From Lutraria lutraria (taxonomy: Eukaryota > Mollusca > Bivalvia > Venerida > Mactridae): a DNA stretch of 64,000 nt. The notes beneath the pieces are model-generated. The model saw nothing but the letters and a program-made list of their open reading frames with translations, searched no databases and was not told the origin of the DNA. Positions 47,090 through 56,060 of this stretch are shown here, in pieces; position 1 is the stretch's first letter, and each line of letters begins with the position of its first letter. Made by a program: the position numbers and the translations under genes. The stretch covers positions 23,015,817 through 23,079,816 of the forward strand of contig OZ026835.1 in NCBI GenBank assembly GCA_964023205.1, read 5' to 3'.

Positions 47090-47870
47090 TTAGTGCTATG
47101 TTACGCCGTATGGAGCATACACCGTATAGACCTAAGCTCTACACGTCAAGCATATACATCTGCTTTTTTAAAGGTAGTTTGACTGATGTATAGAGCTTAC
47201 ATGCCGAATGACAAAAACTAATTGCCAATATTTAGATTTCTTTTAATTAACAAAAAATATAAAAATGCGAAATCTTATGCAATTGTCAATGAACCTTCAT
47301 AAAACGATTTTAACGATATTTGACTAGTGTACACTATACTTAACACAACTCCTCTAACATTTTCATTAAACCTGAATATCACCATTTATCATTCGACCAT
47401 GTTTGTCAGAGTTGTTGCCCTTTATTTGAATATAAAACGTATATTCCGGGGTATGCTTGTGTGCGCCTACCTTTCTTCGTGAAAATGTCCACAAACCTAT
47501 ACAAACTGATAGCATTCAAGTATCTTACGCTAATGGGTACGCTATTGGAATACATTAATATTTGAAGGAGTTACTCTCCTTTTCCGTTTTACACTTTAAT
47601 GTATCATCGCGCTACTTCTAAAGAACATTTTATACCAATTTATTTTGAAGACAAAACTCCAATATCACGCATACATAAAACTAAGCTATATTTATAAAAT
47701 TCCTCATTGGCCCTTTAACATTTCTGAACAGATGAGGTCCATACGTCAAAATAGTGTATATTGACGTATAGAGCTTACGGTAAGATCTATACCACGCAAA
47801 CTTTATACGGCGTCATCGTCAAAGTATATATCTTACATCTAAGCTCTATACGATGTTATCTCTATATGAC
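47090..47870. mobile_element. candidate element with imperfect long terminal inverted repeats
   Basis: CGCCGTATGGAGC, GTATAGACCTAAGCTC and TACACGTCAAGCATATA at 47105-47158 recur inverted at about 47755-47830 (TATATTGACGTATAGAGCTTA, GATCTATAC, TATACGGCG). The motif TATAGAGCTTA or its complement occurs about four times near the ends. The roughly 600-bp middle is unremarkable AT-rich DNA. I cannot define the exact ends or a target duplication. Confidence 0.5.
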
Positions 47871-47962
47871 ATGACACACGGTGCAATGAGGATAACAAAA
47901 TCAATAAAATTGAGTTTTAAAGTATTTCCTATATATTTATCATAGTCTATGTAAAATCAAAT

Positions 47963-48060
47963 GATCCCTGGGGCCATAGCTTGAAAGAACTTGATAGAGG
48001 TCTGCAAGTGGATGCTTTGGTTGCAGTTGACCCAGTGGTCTCAAACCTGGGCCTTTACGG
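47963..48060 (-). mobile_element. short fragment of the GTGAGC-family interior
   Basis: TGGGGCCATAGCTTGAAAGA and ACTTGATAGAGGTCTGCAAG are the inverse of motifs in the 6618-7432 copy (GACCTCTGTCAAGTTTGTTC, TTGGCCCCAGG). Confidence 0.45.
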
Positions 48061-48149
48061 TCATAACTGATTCATCCCTAGATTATTAGTACTGTTCCGG
48101 GATACGTCGAGATCTTCAACTATAGGGCAATAATACTCTTGAAAAGGAG

Positions 48150-48425
48150 TGCGATATTTAGCGTTACATATGCGACATATAGCGTCAGGAGGTTTTGCGA
48201 CATTATAGCGTTGGTTGCGACATTTAGCGTCAGGAGATTTTGCGACATTATAGCGTTGGTTGCGACATTTAGCGTCAGGAGGTTTTGCGACATTATAGCG
48301 TTGGTTGCGACATTTAGCGTCAGGAGGTTTTGCGACATTATAGCGTTGGTTGCGACATTTAGCGTCAGCTTCGCGACATATAACGTCAAGTTCGAAATTT
48401 AGCGTCGGTGCGACATTTAACGTTA
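48150..48425. repeat. 45-bp tandem repeat inside a GCGACATTTAGCGT-rich element
   Basis: Four 45-bp units start at 48178, 48223, 48268 and 48313. Each contains TTTAGCGTCAGGAGGTTTTG and CGACATTATAGCGTTGGTTG. Related but irregular TGCGACATATAGCGT motifs flank them. Because 45 is a multiple of three, frames on both strands stay open (for example 15-residue DAKCRNQRYNVAKPP copies), but no gene is implied. Confidence 0.9.
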
Positions 48426-49663
48426 ATACATAGCCCGTGAACAAAAAAAAACAAAATAGCGCCTGCCTTTTATGTCCGTTGCACTTTCTTTAGACAAACG
48501 CCGAGGAGTTCCAAATGATAATAATAATTATATTACGTATGTTTTCACACTTTTATTACCAGTCGATGTCTTTATTCACAAGATATTCAGTGTAATTCAA
48601 TTATGATAAAAATCATTTACTTAATCCCTTCAATTGTCAGCTGCGATTTTGTTTTAGCTGATCGAGTACTAGTAATTCATCTGTGATAATCACATCATAT
48701 TCTGCCTTCTTGTTCACTGGACGAGACAATCTATGAAAGGAATATACTTCCATTTTGACAATAAATGACATACATTTGTAATTGCCAAAACTTACTTAAA
48801 CTCATCCAAATGCTTTGTCCCTATACTTTTTTATTTTATCTGCATGTATAATTCAAACTTATTTATACACGACCCATGCTTTCTACGAGTATACTAGTAT
48901 ATGTAGGTGTCTGAAGATCTAAGACATCTCTGCACTGAATAAAATTAACCAGCGATGAACCTTGGTTCGATTTTAGTCATAATTCGCGTGAATTGATCAG
49001 TGTCCTTAGATTTTAAAATAGAAATTAAATCTGGGGCTAGTCCTTATGAATATAGCTTCTTCTCGAATGATAACTACCTAATGAGAGTGTGTATAACATT
49101 GCAAAACCATGAATGTAACGAAATAATATGATTTATTCGCACACTGTGGTGGAAATGTTTGCAGTAAAACAGTTCAATTAACTAGAACTGCTGTTTCTAA
49201 ATATTGTAACAAAAGGTAGTATGTAAGGACTCAACTATTACGACAAAAGATACGTTTTGTTAAAGGTAAAGCTTGTGTTTTTCATCGTACATTGTATATT
49301 TATTAATACATGTACACTAGCACTAGACAAACTCCTAATGATACAACATTGTGTGATGCTAGAGCCTATCGGCGAGGAATGACAAACAACACGAAGGCTT
49401 GACTTATAATGACTGACATGCATATACAAGCAATAACTCTCGAATATTCCGTATACATTAACTTATGATTTTTATATGTTCGGACATAATCATAAATATA
49501 ATACAATATTCTGATGAACATTGTAAGATTTGAAAACAGCAACAGTTAGTGACACATGAGCTAATTTGCCATCGTTAAATTAACAAAATGTACAGATCAT
49601 TTTGAAGAGATAAACTGAGCTTTAATTTCTGCAAAAACTGTAGGGTTATAGCGTCTGCGCATT
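48426..49663. other. non-genic stretch downstream of the propeller gene
   Basis: AT-rich with no supported feature. It could contain 3' flank of the minus-strand gene. Confidence 0.35.
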
Positions 49664-49669
49664 TTTATT
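49664..49669 (-). promoter_or_regulatory. candidate poly(A) signal of the propeller gene
   Basis: AATAAA on the minus strand, about 15 bases after the stop codon at 49684-49686. The hexamer is common in AT-rich DNA, so position is the only support. A functional signal here would give a very short 3' UTR. Confidence 0.3.
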
Positions 49670-49683
49670 AGAAGTGTTGTTTT

Positions 49684-52600
49684 TTAAGTAATATTCTGAA
49701 ACAACAATGTGGCAAACATAATTTGCACCGAAGACTGTAATGGTGTAACGAGTAAACGATGTGTTCTCTCATCAAAACAAAACGCACCGGGATATTCATT
49801 CACGTTGCTGAGAACTGATGTGATACATTTACCATCACTTGATAAGTGTATGATACCATTAGAATCATGCACATTAACAAACAGCTGTCCAAATTTGTCA
49901 ACACAATTTCCATACATTTCACTAACTACATCTTTAACAATATTCGCAACTGATCTCTCTGGATCAATTGAAATCACACCATTTTCCCGGTCAGTTAGGT
50001 GAATATATTCATTCATTCGATTTACTAGAAACTTCTCAATACGAGTAAATATATTGTTTCCATCAGTTATTGGTTTGTATGACTTTAATAACACTCCGTT
50101 CATGTCATACTTATAGAGAACGCACTTACAAGCCACATATAGTATATTATCATGACAGCATAGCCCTGTACCACATACACCAATACCCTTACTAGCCACA
50201 TATAGTTTATCATCATGACGGCATAGCCCTGTACCACATACACCGATACCCTTACTAGCCACATATAGTATATTATCATGACGGCATAGCCCTGTACCAC
50301 ATACACCAATACCCTTACTAGCCACATATAGTATATCATCATGACAGCATAGTCCTGTACCACATGCACCATTACCCTTACTAGCCACATATAGTATATC
50401 ATCATGACAGCATAGCCCTGTACCACATACACCGATACCCTTACTAGCCACATATAGTATATTATCATGACAGCATAGCCCTGTACCACATACACCGATA
50501 CCCTTACTAGCCACATATAGTATATCATCATGACAGCATAGTCCTGTACCACATACACCGATACCCTTACTAGCCACATATAGTATATTATCATGACAGC
50601 ATAGCCCTGTACAACATACACCGATACCCTTACAAGCCACATATAGTATATTATCATGACTGCATAGTCCTGTACCACATACACCAATACCCTTACTAGC
50701 CACATATAGTATATTATCATGACAGCATAGCCCTGTACCACATACACCGATACCCTTACTAGCCACATATAGTATATTATCATGACAGCATAGTCCTGTA
50801 CCACATACACCAATACCCTTACTAGCCACATGTAGTATATTATCATGACAGCATAGCCCTGTACCACATACACCGATACCCTTACAAGCCACATATAGTA
50901 TATCATCATGACAGCATAGCCCTGTACCACATACACCAATACCATTACAAGCCACATATAGTATATCATCATGACAGCATAGCCCTGTACCACATACACC
51001 GATACCCTTACTAGCCACATATAGTATATTATCATGACAGCATAGTCCTGTACCACATACACCAATACCCTTACTAGCCACATGTAGTATATTATCATGA
51101 CAGCATAGCCCTGTACCACATACACCGATACCCTTACAAGCCACATATAGTATATCATCATGACAGCATAGCCCTGTACCACATACACCAATACCCTTAC
51201 AAGCCACATATAGTATATCATCATGATAGCATAGCCCTGTACCACATACACCGATACCCTTACAAGCCACATATCGTATATCATCATGACAGCATAGCCC
51301 TGTACCACATACACCAAAACCCTTACTAGCCACATGTAGTATATCATCATGACAGCATAGTCCTGTACCACATACACCAATACCCTTACAAGCCACATAT
51401 AGTATATCATCATGACAGCATAGCCCTGTACCACATACACCAATACCCTTACTAGCCACATGTAGTATATTATCATGACAGCATAGTCCGGTACCACATA
51501 CACCAATACCCTTACAAGCCACATATAGTATATCATCATGACAGCATAGTCCTGTACCACATACACCAATACCCTTACTAGCCACATATAGTATATCATC
51601 ATGACAGCATAGCCCTGTACCACATACACCAATACCCTTACAAGCCACATATAGTATATCATCATGATAGCATAGCCCTGTACCACATACACCGATACCA
51701 TTACAAGCCACATATAGTATATCATCATGACAGCATAGCCCTGTACCACATACACCAATACCCTTACAAGCCACATATCGTATATCATCATGACAGCATA
51801 GCCCTGTACCACATACACCAAAACCCTTACTAGCCACATGTAGTATATCATCATGACAGCATAGTCCTGTACCACATACACCAATACCCTTACAAGCCAC
51901 ATATAGTATATCATCATGACAGCATAGCCCTGTACCACATACACCAATACCCTTACTAGCCACATGTAGTATATTATCATGACAGCATAGTCCGGTACCA
52001 CATACACCAATACCCTTACAAGCCACATATAGTATATCATCATGACAGCATAGTCCTGTACCACATACACCAATACCCTTACTAGCCACATATAGTATAT
52101 TATCATGACAGCATAGTCCTGTACCACATACACCAATACCCTTACTAGCCACATATAGTATATTATCATGACAGCATAGTCCTGTACCACAAACACCAAT
52201 ACCTTTACTAGCCACATATAGTATATCATCATGACAGCATAGTCCTGTACCACAAACACCAATACCCTTACTAGCCACATATAGTATATCATCATGACAG
52301 CATAGTCCTGTACCACAAACACCAATACCCTTACTAGCCACATATAGTATATCATCATGACAGCATAGTCCTGTACAACATACACCGATACCCTTACTAG
52401 CCACATGTAGTATATTATCATGACAGCATAGTCCTGTACCACAAACACCAATACCCTTACTAGCCACATGTAGTATATCATCATGACAGCATAGTCCTGT
52501 ACCACAAACACCAATACCCTTACAAGCCACATATAGTATATCATCATGACAGCATAGCCCTGTACAACATACACCGATACCCTTACTAGCCACATGTAGT

Positions 52601-53187
52601 ATATTATCATGACAGCATAGTCCTGTACAACATACACCGATACCCTTACTAGCCATATATAGTATATCATCATGACAGCATAGCCCTGTACAACATACAC
52701 CGATACCCTTACTAGCCACATATAGTATATCATCATGACAGCATAGTCCTGTACCACAAACACCAATACCCTTACTAGCCACATGTAGTATATCATCATG
52801 ACAGCATAGTCCTGTACCACAAACACCTATACCCTTACTAGCCACATGTAGTATATCATCATGACAGCATAGTCCTGTACCACAAACACCAATACCCTTA
52901 CTAGCCACATGTAGTATATCATCATGACAGCATAGCCCTGTACCACATACACCAATACCCTTACTAGCCACATATAGTATATTATCATGACAGCATAGTC
53001 CTGTACAACATACACCAATACTAATAACTCGAAGAAATTCTATTTTATTAGCAATTCTGTACAATCTTATAGTTTTGTTGAGACTGGTAGCTATGACCTT
53101 GTCTGGTGCAGTACACACCCTTAGTTTTGACGGGAATCTGAGATATTCAGTAATTTTCATGTTGGAAGGACAAGCACGCAATGACAT
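49684..53187 (-). CDS. TRIM/NHL-like beta-propeller protein with 46 internal 21-residue repeats
   Basis: The frame from the first ATG (53187) encodes 1,167 residues. It stays open 24 codons further upstream to about 53265, where only a TTG is available and a stop follows, so the exon may begin at a splice site instead. Residues 1-56 (SNMKITEYLRFPSKLRVC, then APDKVIATSL and TIRLYRI) and the last 146 (DMNGVLLKSY, IHLTDRENGVISID, GQLFVNVHDSNGI, YPGAFCFDERTHRLLVTP) match the C-terminal propeller of bivalve TRIM proteins by blade pattern: D-K-V-x-A-T-x-x, then GLxxxxxxLYVAC, then ID/D-x-x-G-Q-L-F-V. Between them one strand-turn-strand segment is amplified 46 times. RING and B-box domains are not in this frame. 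Single exon. Expression, start and function are not shown by the sequence; substrate recognition is the usual role of this domain. Confidence 0.7.
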   Translation of the reverse strand: MSLRACPSNMKITEYLRFPSKLRVCTAPDKVIATSLNKTIRLYRIANKIEFLRVISIGVCCTGLCCHDNILYVASKGIGVCGTGLCCHDDILHVASKGIGVCGTGLCCHDDILHVASKGIGVCGTGLCCHDDILHVASKGIGVCGTGLCCHDDILYVASKGIGVCCTGLCCHDDILYMASKGIGVCCTGLCCHDNILHVASKGIGVCCTGLCCHDDILYVACKGIGVCGTGLCCHDDILHVASKGIGVCGTGLCCHDNILHVASKGIGVCCTGLCCHDDILYVASKGIGVCGTGLCCHDDILYVASKGIGVCGTGLCCHDDILYVASKGIGVCGTGLCCHDNILYVASKGIGVCGTGLCCHDNILYVASKGIGVCGTGLCCHDDILYVACKGIGVCGTGLCCHDNILHVASKGIGVCGTGLCCHDDILYVACKGIGVCGTGLCCHDDILHVASKGFGVCGTGLCCHDDIRYVACKGIGVCGTGLCCHDDILYVACNGIGVCGTGLCYHDDILYVACKGIGVCGTGLCCHDDILYVASKGIGVCGTGLCCHDDILYVACKGIGVCGTGLCCHDNILHVASKGIGVCGTGLCCHDDILYVACKGIGVCGTGLCCHDDILHVASKGFGVCGTGLCCHDDIRYVACKGIGVCGTGLCYHDDILYVACKGIGVCGTGLCCHDDILYVACKGIGVCGTGLCCHDNILHVASKGIGVCGTGLCCHDNILYVASKGIGVCGTGLCCHDDILYVACNGIGVCGTGLCCHDDILYVACKGIGVCGTGLCCHDNILHVASKGIGVCGTGLCCHDNILYVASKGIGVCGTGLCCHDNILYVASKGIGVCGTGLCSHDNILYVACKGIGVCCTGLCCHDNILYVASKGIGVCGTGLCCHDDILYVASKGIGVCGTGLCCHDNILYVASKGIGVCGTGLCCHDDILYVASKGNGACGTGLCCHDDILYVASKGIGVCGTGLCRHDNILYVASKGIGVCGTGLCRHDDKLYVASKGIGVCGTGLCCHDNILYVACKCVLYKYDMNGVLLKSYKPITDGNNIFTRIEKFLVNRMNEYIHLTDRENGVISIDPERSVANIVKDVVSEMYGNCVDKFGQLFVNVHDSNGIIHLSSDGKCITSVLSNVNEYPGAFCFDERTHRLLVTPLQSSVQIMFATLLFQNIT
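50125..53019 (-). repeat. 63-bp coding minisatellite, 46 units
   Basis: Forty-five full 21-codon units (GIGVCGTGLC followed by CHDDILYVASK) and one 20-residue first copy are present, without a single frame-breaking indel. Variable residues are few: G/C at 6, D/N at 14, L/R at 16, Y/H at 17, V/M at 18, S/C at 20, K/N at 21, and I/F at 2. Synonymous changes (ATT/ATC, GGA/GGG) also vary. A rare variant pair (GFGVC with DDIRYVACK) recurs 504 bp apart (CATATCG at about 51276 and 51780), which shows an 8-unit higher-order duplication. A second minus frame (unit VVQDYAVMMIYYMWLVR and so on) is also stop-free, so openness of the array alone proves nothing. Confidence 0.95.
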
Positions 53188-53353
53188 ACCATAGCATACC
53201 TCCACAACTATTACGAAATCATTTGTAGTAAACGAAATCTCATATAGAAATTGTTTCAACTTTGTTCACCAATAAGTCCGCACCAAAACAATTGCTAGAT
53301 AGGGTAAAGGAATATAAATGTGGAGATACTAATGCAACATTTCCAAAGCATGA

Positions 53354-53740
53354 TTATGTACTTGTAAGAATCTTTTTATACATTCTACTCGGAGTAAATG
53401 ACAGTTTTCGACCTAGTACAATCTGATTCATTTCATCATAAATTCGCTTTGCTTCAGGAATGCAACATTCGCCATTAATTCTTTAACAAAACAAATAACA
53501 AATGCTTGTGGTTCATTGGTTCAATGCCGGAGATGGACTGAATTTCAGTACACCGTTTATTAACTCGTTCTACTGTACCTTTTAAAGGGGCATACCCTAT
53601 AAATGACAAACATTCTGTGAAAGTGTAAAAATGTGCTAGATGTTTATGTAAAACAATATATAATGGATTATTGCAAGAAGAACTTGGGTCATAAAATAGT
53701 TTAGGTACTAGCCGCAAAAAATCATAGCTATGAATACTAG
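53354..53740 (-). pseudogene. frameshifted coding fragment, product not recognised
   Basis: A minus frame reads LVPKLFYDPSSSCNNPLY, HKHLAHFYTFTECLSFIG, then ERVNKRCTEIQSISGIEP and MNHKHLLFVLLK. After a one-base shift near 53476 it continues INGECCIPEAKRIYDEMNQI to a stop at 53354-53356. Residue composition is protein-like in both halves and the join is smooth, so I read it as one coding segment with an indel. It lies between a TRIM-type coiled-coil exon and the propeller ORF. Whether it was part of that gene is unknown. The helical, repeat-like character is all I can say of its family. Confidence 0.45.
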
Positions 53741-53807
53741 TAATAAATCACTTCCATCCAAAAATTGTACAACGAATTCCAAAGATTTTACGATCTTTTA
53801 TGGAAAA

Positions 53808-54170
53808 TTACGGGCATGCACACTTCAAAGAAGTGGTAAATTCAAATTGCTGATACTTCTCTGACGACTGCATGACATTTCCATGACTAAATGTATGTGT
53901 CACAAATACATATTTTTGTGATTCTATTTTTAATTGGATGAATGCTTGGCTGAAACTTTCTTCGTCGGCTTTTTTCTTTACACGCTTCTAATTTATCAAC
54001 ATTTTGCCTTGATTCTAGATGCACCAAGTTGTAAGGTGTGCCCCATCGGAGGTCAGAGCAATAAACTCGTCATTTACTTTCTGAATTACATCTTCTGCTG
54101 CCTTCCTAATGGTGCGTTTTAGTTTCGTACTCATTGTGTTGATTTCATTAACGTTTCGTATGAGATGCCC
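53808..54170 (-). pseudogene. frameshifted coiled-coil exon, TRIM type
   Basis: A textbook acceptor (TTAACTTATTTCAG) opens an exon on the minus strand. Frame A reads NEINTMSTKLKRTIRKAAED and VIQKVNDEFIALTSDG. Frame B continues ESRQNVDKLEACKEK. After a run of six A at 53970-53975, frame C reads ADEESFSQAFIQLKIESQKY, HTFSHGNVMQSSEKYQQF and stops. The ordered pattern of heptad-rich helix, short K-x-C-K-E-K, then a second helix and a Y/F-x-F end is that of the coiled-coil region before the propeller in invertebrate TRIM proteins. Two frame changes imply a pseudogene or homopolymer assembly errors. It sits 620 bp upstream of the propeller ORF on the same strand. Confidence 0.5.
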
Positions 54171-54421
54171 CTGAAATAAGTTAAGCAGCCCTTGTATCCT
54201 TGACTGTATATATCTTTCAAGCTTTCGATAGACCGTGGCAGAATAAAACTGCTGTTTTTAACAAACACCGCAATATCAAAGACATCTTTACAAGTTCTGT
54301 AATAGTAAAACATTTGTAAGCAATATTGATAGAGCATTATGTCTACGAAATTATTCAGTTCGAATCCTAGATGCGACACATTATTTCTGAAGATATGGTG
54401 CCTTAGGTAATCTTCCTCCAT
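54131..54421 (-). CDS. 96-codon open frame, unknown, low support
   Basis: It starts with a genuine ATG (MEEDYLRHHIFRNNVSHLG), continues NFVDIMLYQYCLQMFYYYRT and SFILPRSIESLKDIYSQGYK, and ends inside the TRIM-type coiled-coil exon, overlapping it by 40 bases in another frame. The composition is more protein-like than that of most frames here. The overlap with a splice acceptor suggests that, if it was coding, it belonged to a separate or older unit. I do not recognise a family. Confidence 0.25.
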   Translation of the reverse strand: MEEDYLRHHIFRNNVSHLGFELNNFVDIMLYQYCLQMFYYYRTCKDVFDIAVFVKNSSFILPRSIESLKDIYSQGYKGCLTYFRGISYETLMKSTQ

Positions 54422-55614
54422 AGCTAATCATTTATGCGGAAATATTAATAGTGACTTGGCGTTATAATGGTACAGAACCTTAGTAAATTTGTAATGCAAG
54501 TATGTTAACTGTAATAATATATAACTGATTTTTAGTGGGTATGCATTGCCGTCCTGTGTCAAGAAAAACACCAGAATTACTAACATATATGTACATGTAC
54601 ATCCTATATGACGTGTCAAACGTAGCAATAATCGCTAAATTTCATTTGTGTTCTGTAGTTTTATTGATATTCAGTATTTACATGTATATACAATGATCAT
54701 TCGTTCATGTTTGCCCTAAAAGGCTTGTACAAAACTACTTACTAGTGCAATTTGTATTAACTAACTTCATGTAGTATTGCAGGGTGACCAATTGATTTCT
54801 TTATCAAATAAGATTGATACTGCCTTATTGCATCTTTTTACCACGAGTTTTATTTGAAAATTATCTTTAGTCTTTGATAAATGAGCTACTCACATAGACT
54901 TCAATGCAAATTAATATCTATAACTTAATTGAAGGCCATTGTTTTCGAAAATTCTCTTGGTAAACCATTTTCTATCATGGATACCTAATCGAAATATAAA
55001 CATTATTTCCAAAACCAGTCCGCCCCATGTTGAGATACATGTAATAAGTTTGTGAGTTAGGATCCTAATACATTAAGCTACTTTGTTTGATGAACATTTT
55101 GTAAACTCTTTACACTGCACTTTCGTGTCCAAACCAAGTTCTGTTCAGTGCTTTGATTATGAAGTTCAATACACAATACAATCATATAACAATATGTGTT
55201 CATCACCAAACATTAGGTAAAATATACAACTAGATACCCAGGGGCAACATGTCGAGCCCACTGGGTGATGTTCATGACACCTCATCCCATTGAAGTAAAC
55301 TTTAATATAAAAGTATCTCAAAATCCTTGAATGCAAACAGAAGGTATAGCCGCCAGACAAGGAAATACATTTGACCTGAACATGTTATTTGACCTATGGT
55401 GTTGCCCAGGCTACATCGTCTCATTGAAGCAAGTATTGATTAACCTCAGCCTTAGATACTGTGCAAACAATTATCAAACTATGTTGTTTGTAATATCTCT
55501 GTTTCGATTGATAAACCGTCACAAAAATGATAATGTAAGTACGTCCTAGATTTTAAAACTTCAAGGATACCAAGTAATGGAAATGGTGTAAATAAAATAC
55601 GCGTAGTTCTTACA
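54422..55614. other. non-genic stretch
   Basis: AT-rich; short frames at 54428-54628, 55166-55360 and 55331-55549 lack any support. Confidence 0.35.
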
Positions 55615-56060
55615 TACTGAATGTGATTGTAAATGACTTAAATAAGGGAGATAACAAAAACAGTCTTGCGGGTACTTTTACATCAATTGTAACGATTACC
55701 AAACATTGACCGATATTTATTTGACCAGCAGATGTTTTGTAGATAGTTTTACTGGGGTTATTTGTTTTGGCATAAAACTATATATGGTGAGAAATTTTAA
55801 AAAATACGATAAAACCAATATTTGCAATTATGATTTCTTTGGACAGTGGATACTTTAACAAAATAAGAATAGGTCTGGACAGTAGTCTTCAATTGACGAG
55901 TTCTACTGTACGTTTAGTATCATCAAATATTAGGGTTGGGATAATTTGTATAATCACTGCAATCACGGGAAACATGTGACATGTGTAAATATTCGCTTGT
56001 ACATGTGGAATGTCATTGATGGAGAACAGATTTCAGGATTTACGTGTATGTACAGTAGAC
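55615..56060. repeat. dispersed repeat D, copy 3 (longest)
   Basis: Runs from GATTGTAAATGACTTAAATA through ACCAAACATTGACCGATATT, GTCTGGACAGTAGTCTTCAA and GTATCATCAAATATTAGGGT to AATCACGGGAAACATGTGAC, with the same block order as 24820-25200 and 27905-28050. No ends with target duplications were found. Confidence 0.7.

Noticed and set aside
48061..48444. Repeat-containing frames on both strands (15-residue units)
   Set aside because: All three come from the same 45-bp noncoding tandem repeat; openness follows from unit length.
50100..52826. 908-codon hydrophobic repeat frame on the minus strand
   Set aside because: Shadow of the 63-bp coding repeat; its flanks outside the array do not resemble any protein, while the other frame joins propeller-like flanks.
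53187..53259. Starting the propeller protein at 53259
   Set aside because: The codon there is TTG and an in-frame stop follows just upstream; the first ATG is at 53187, or the exon is entered by splicing.
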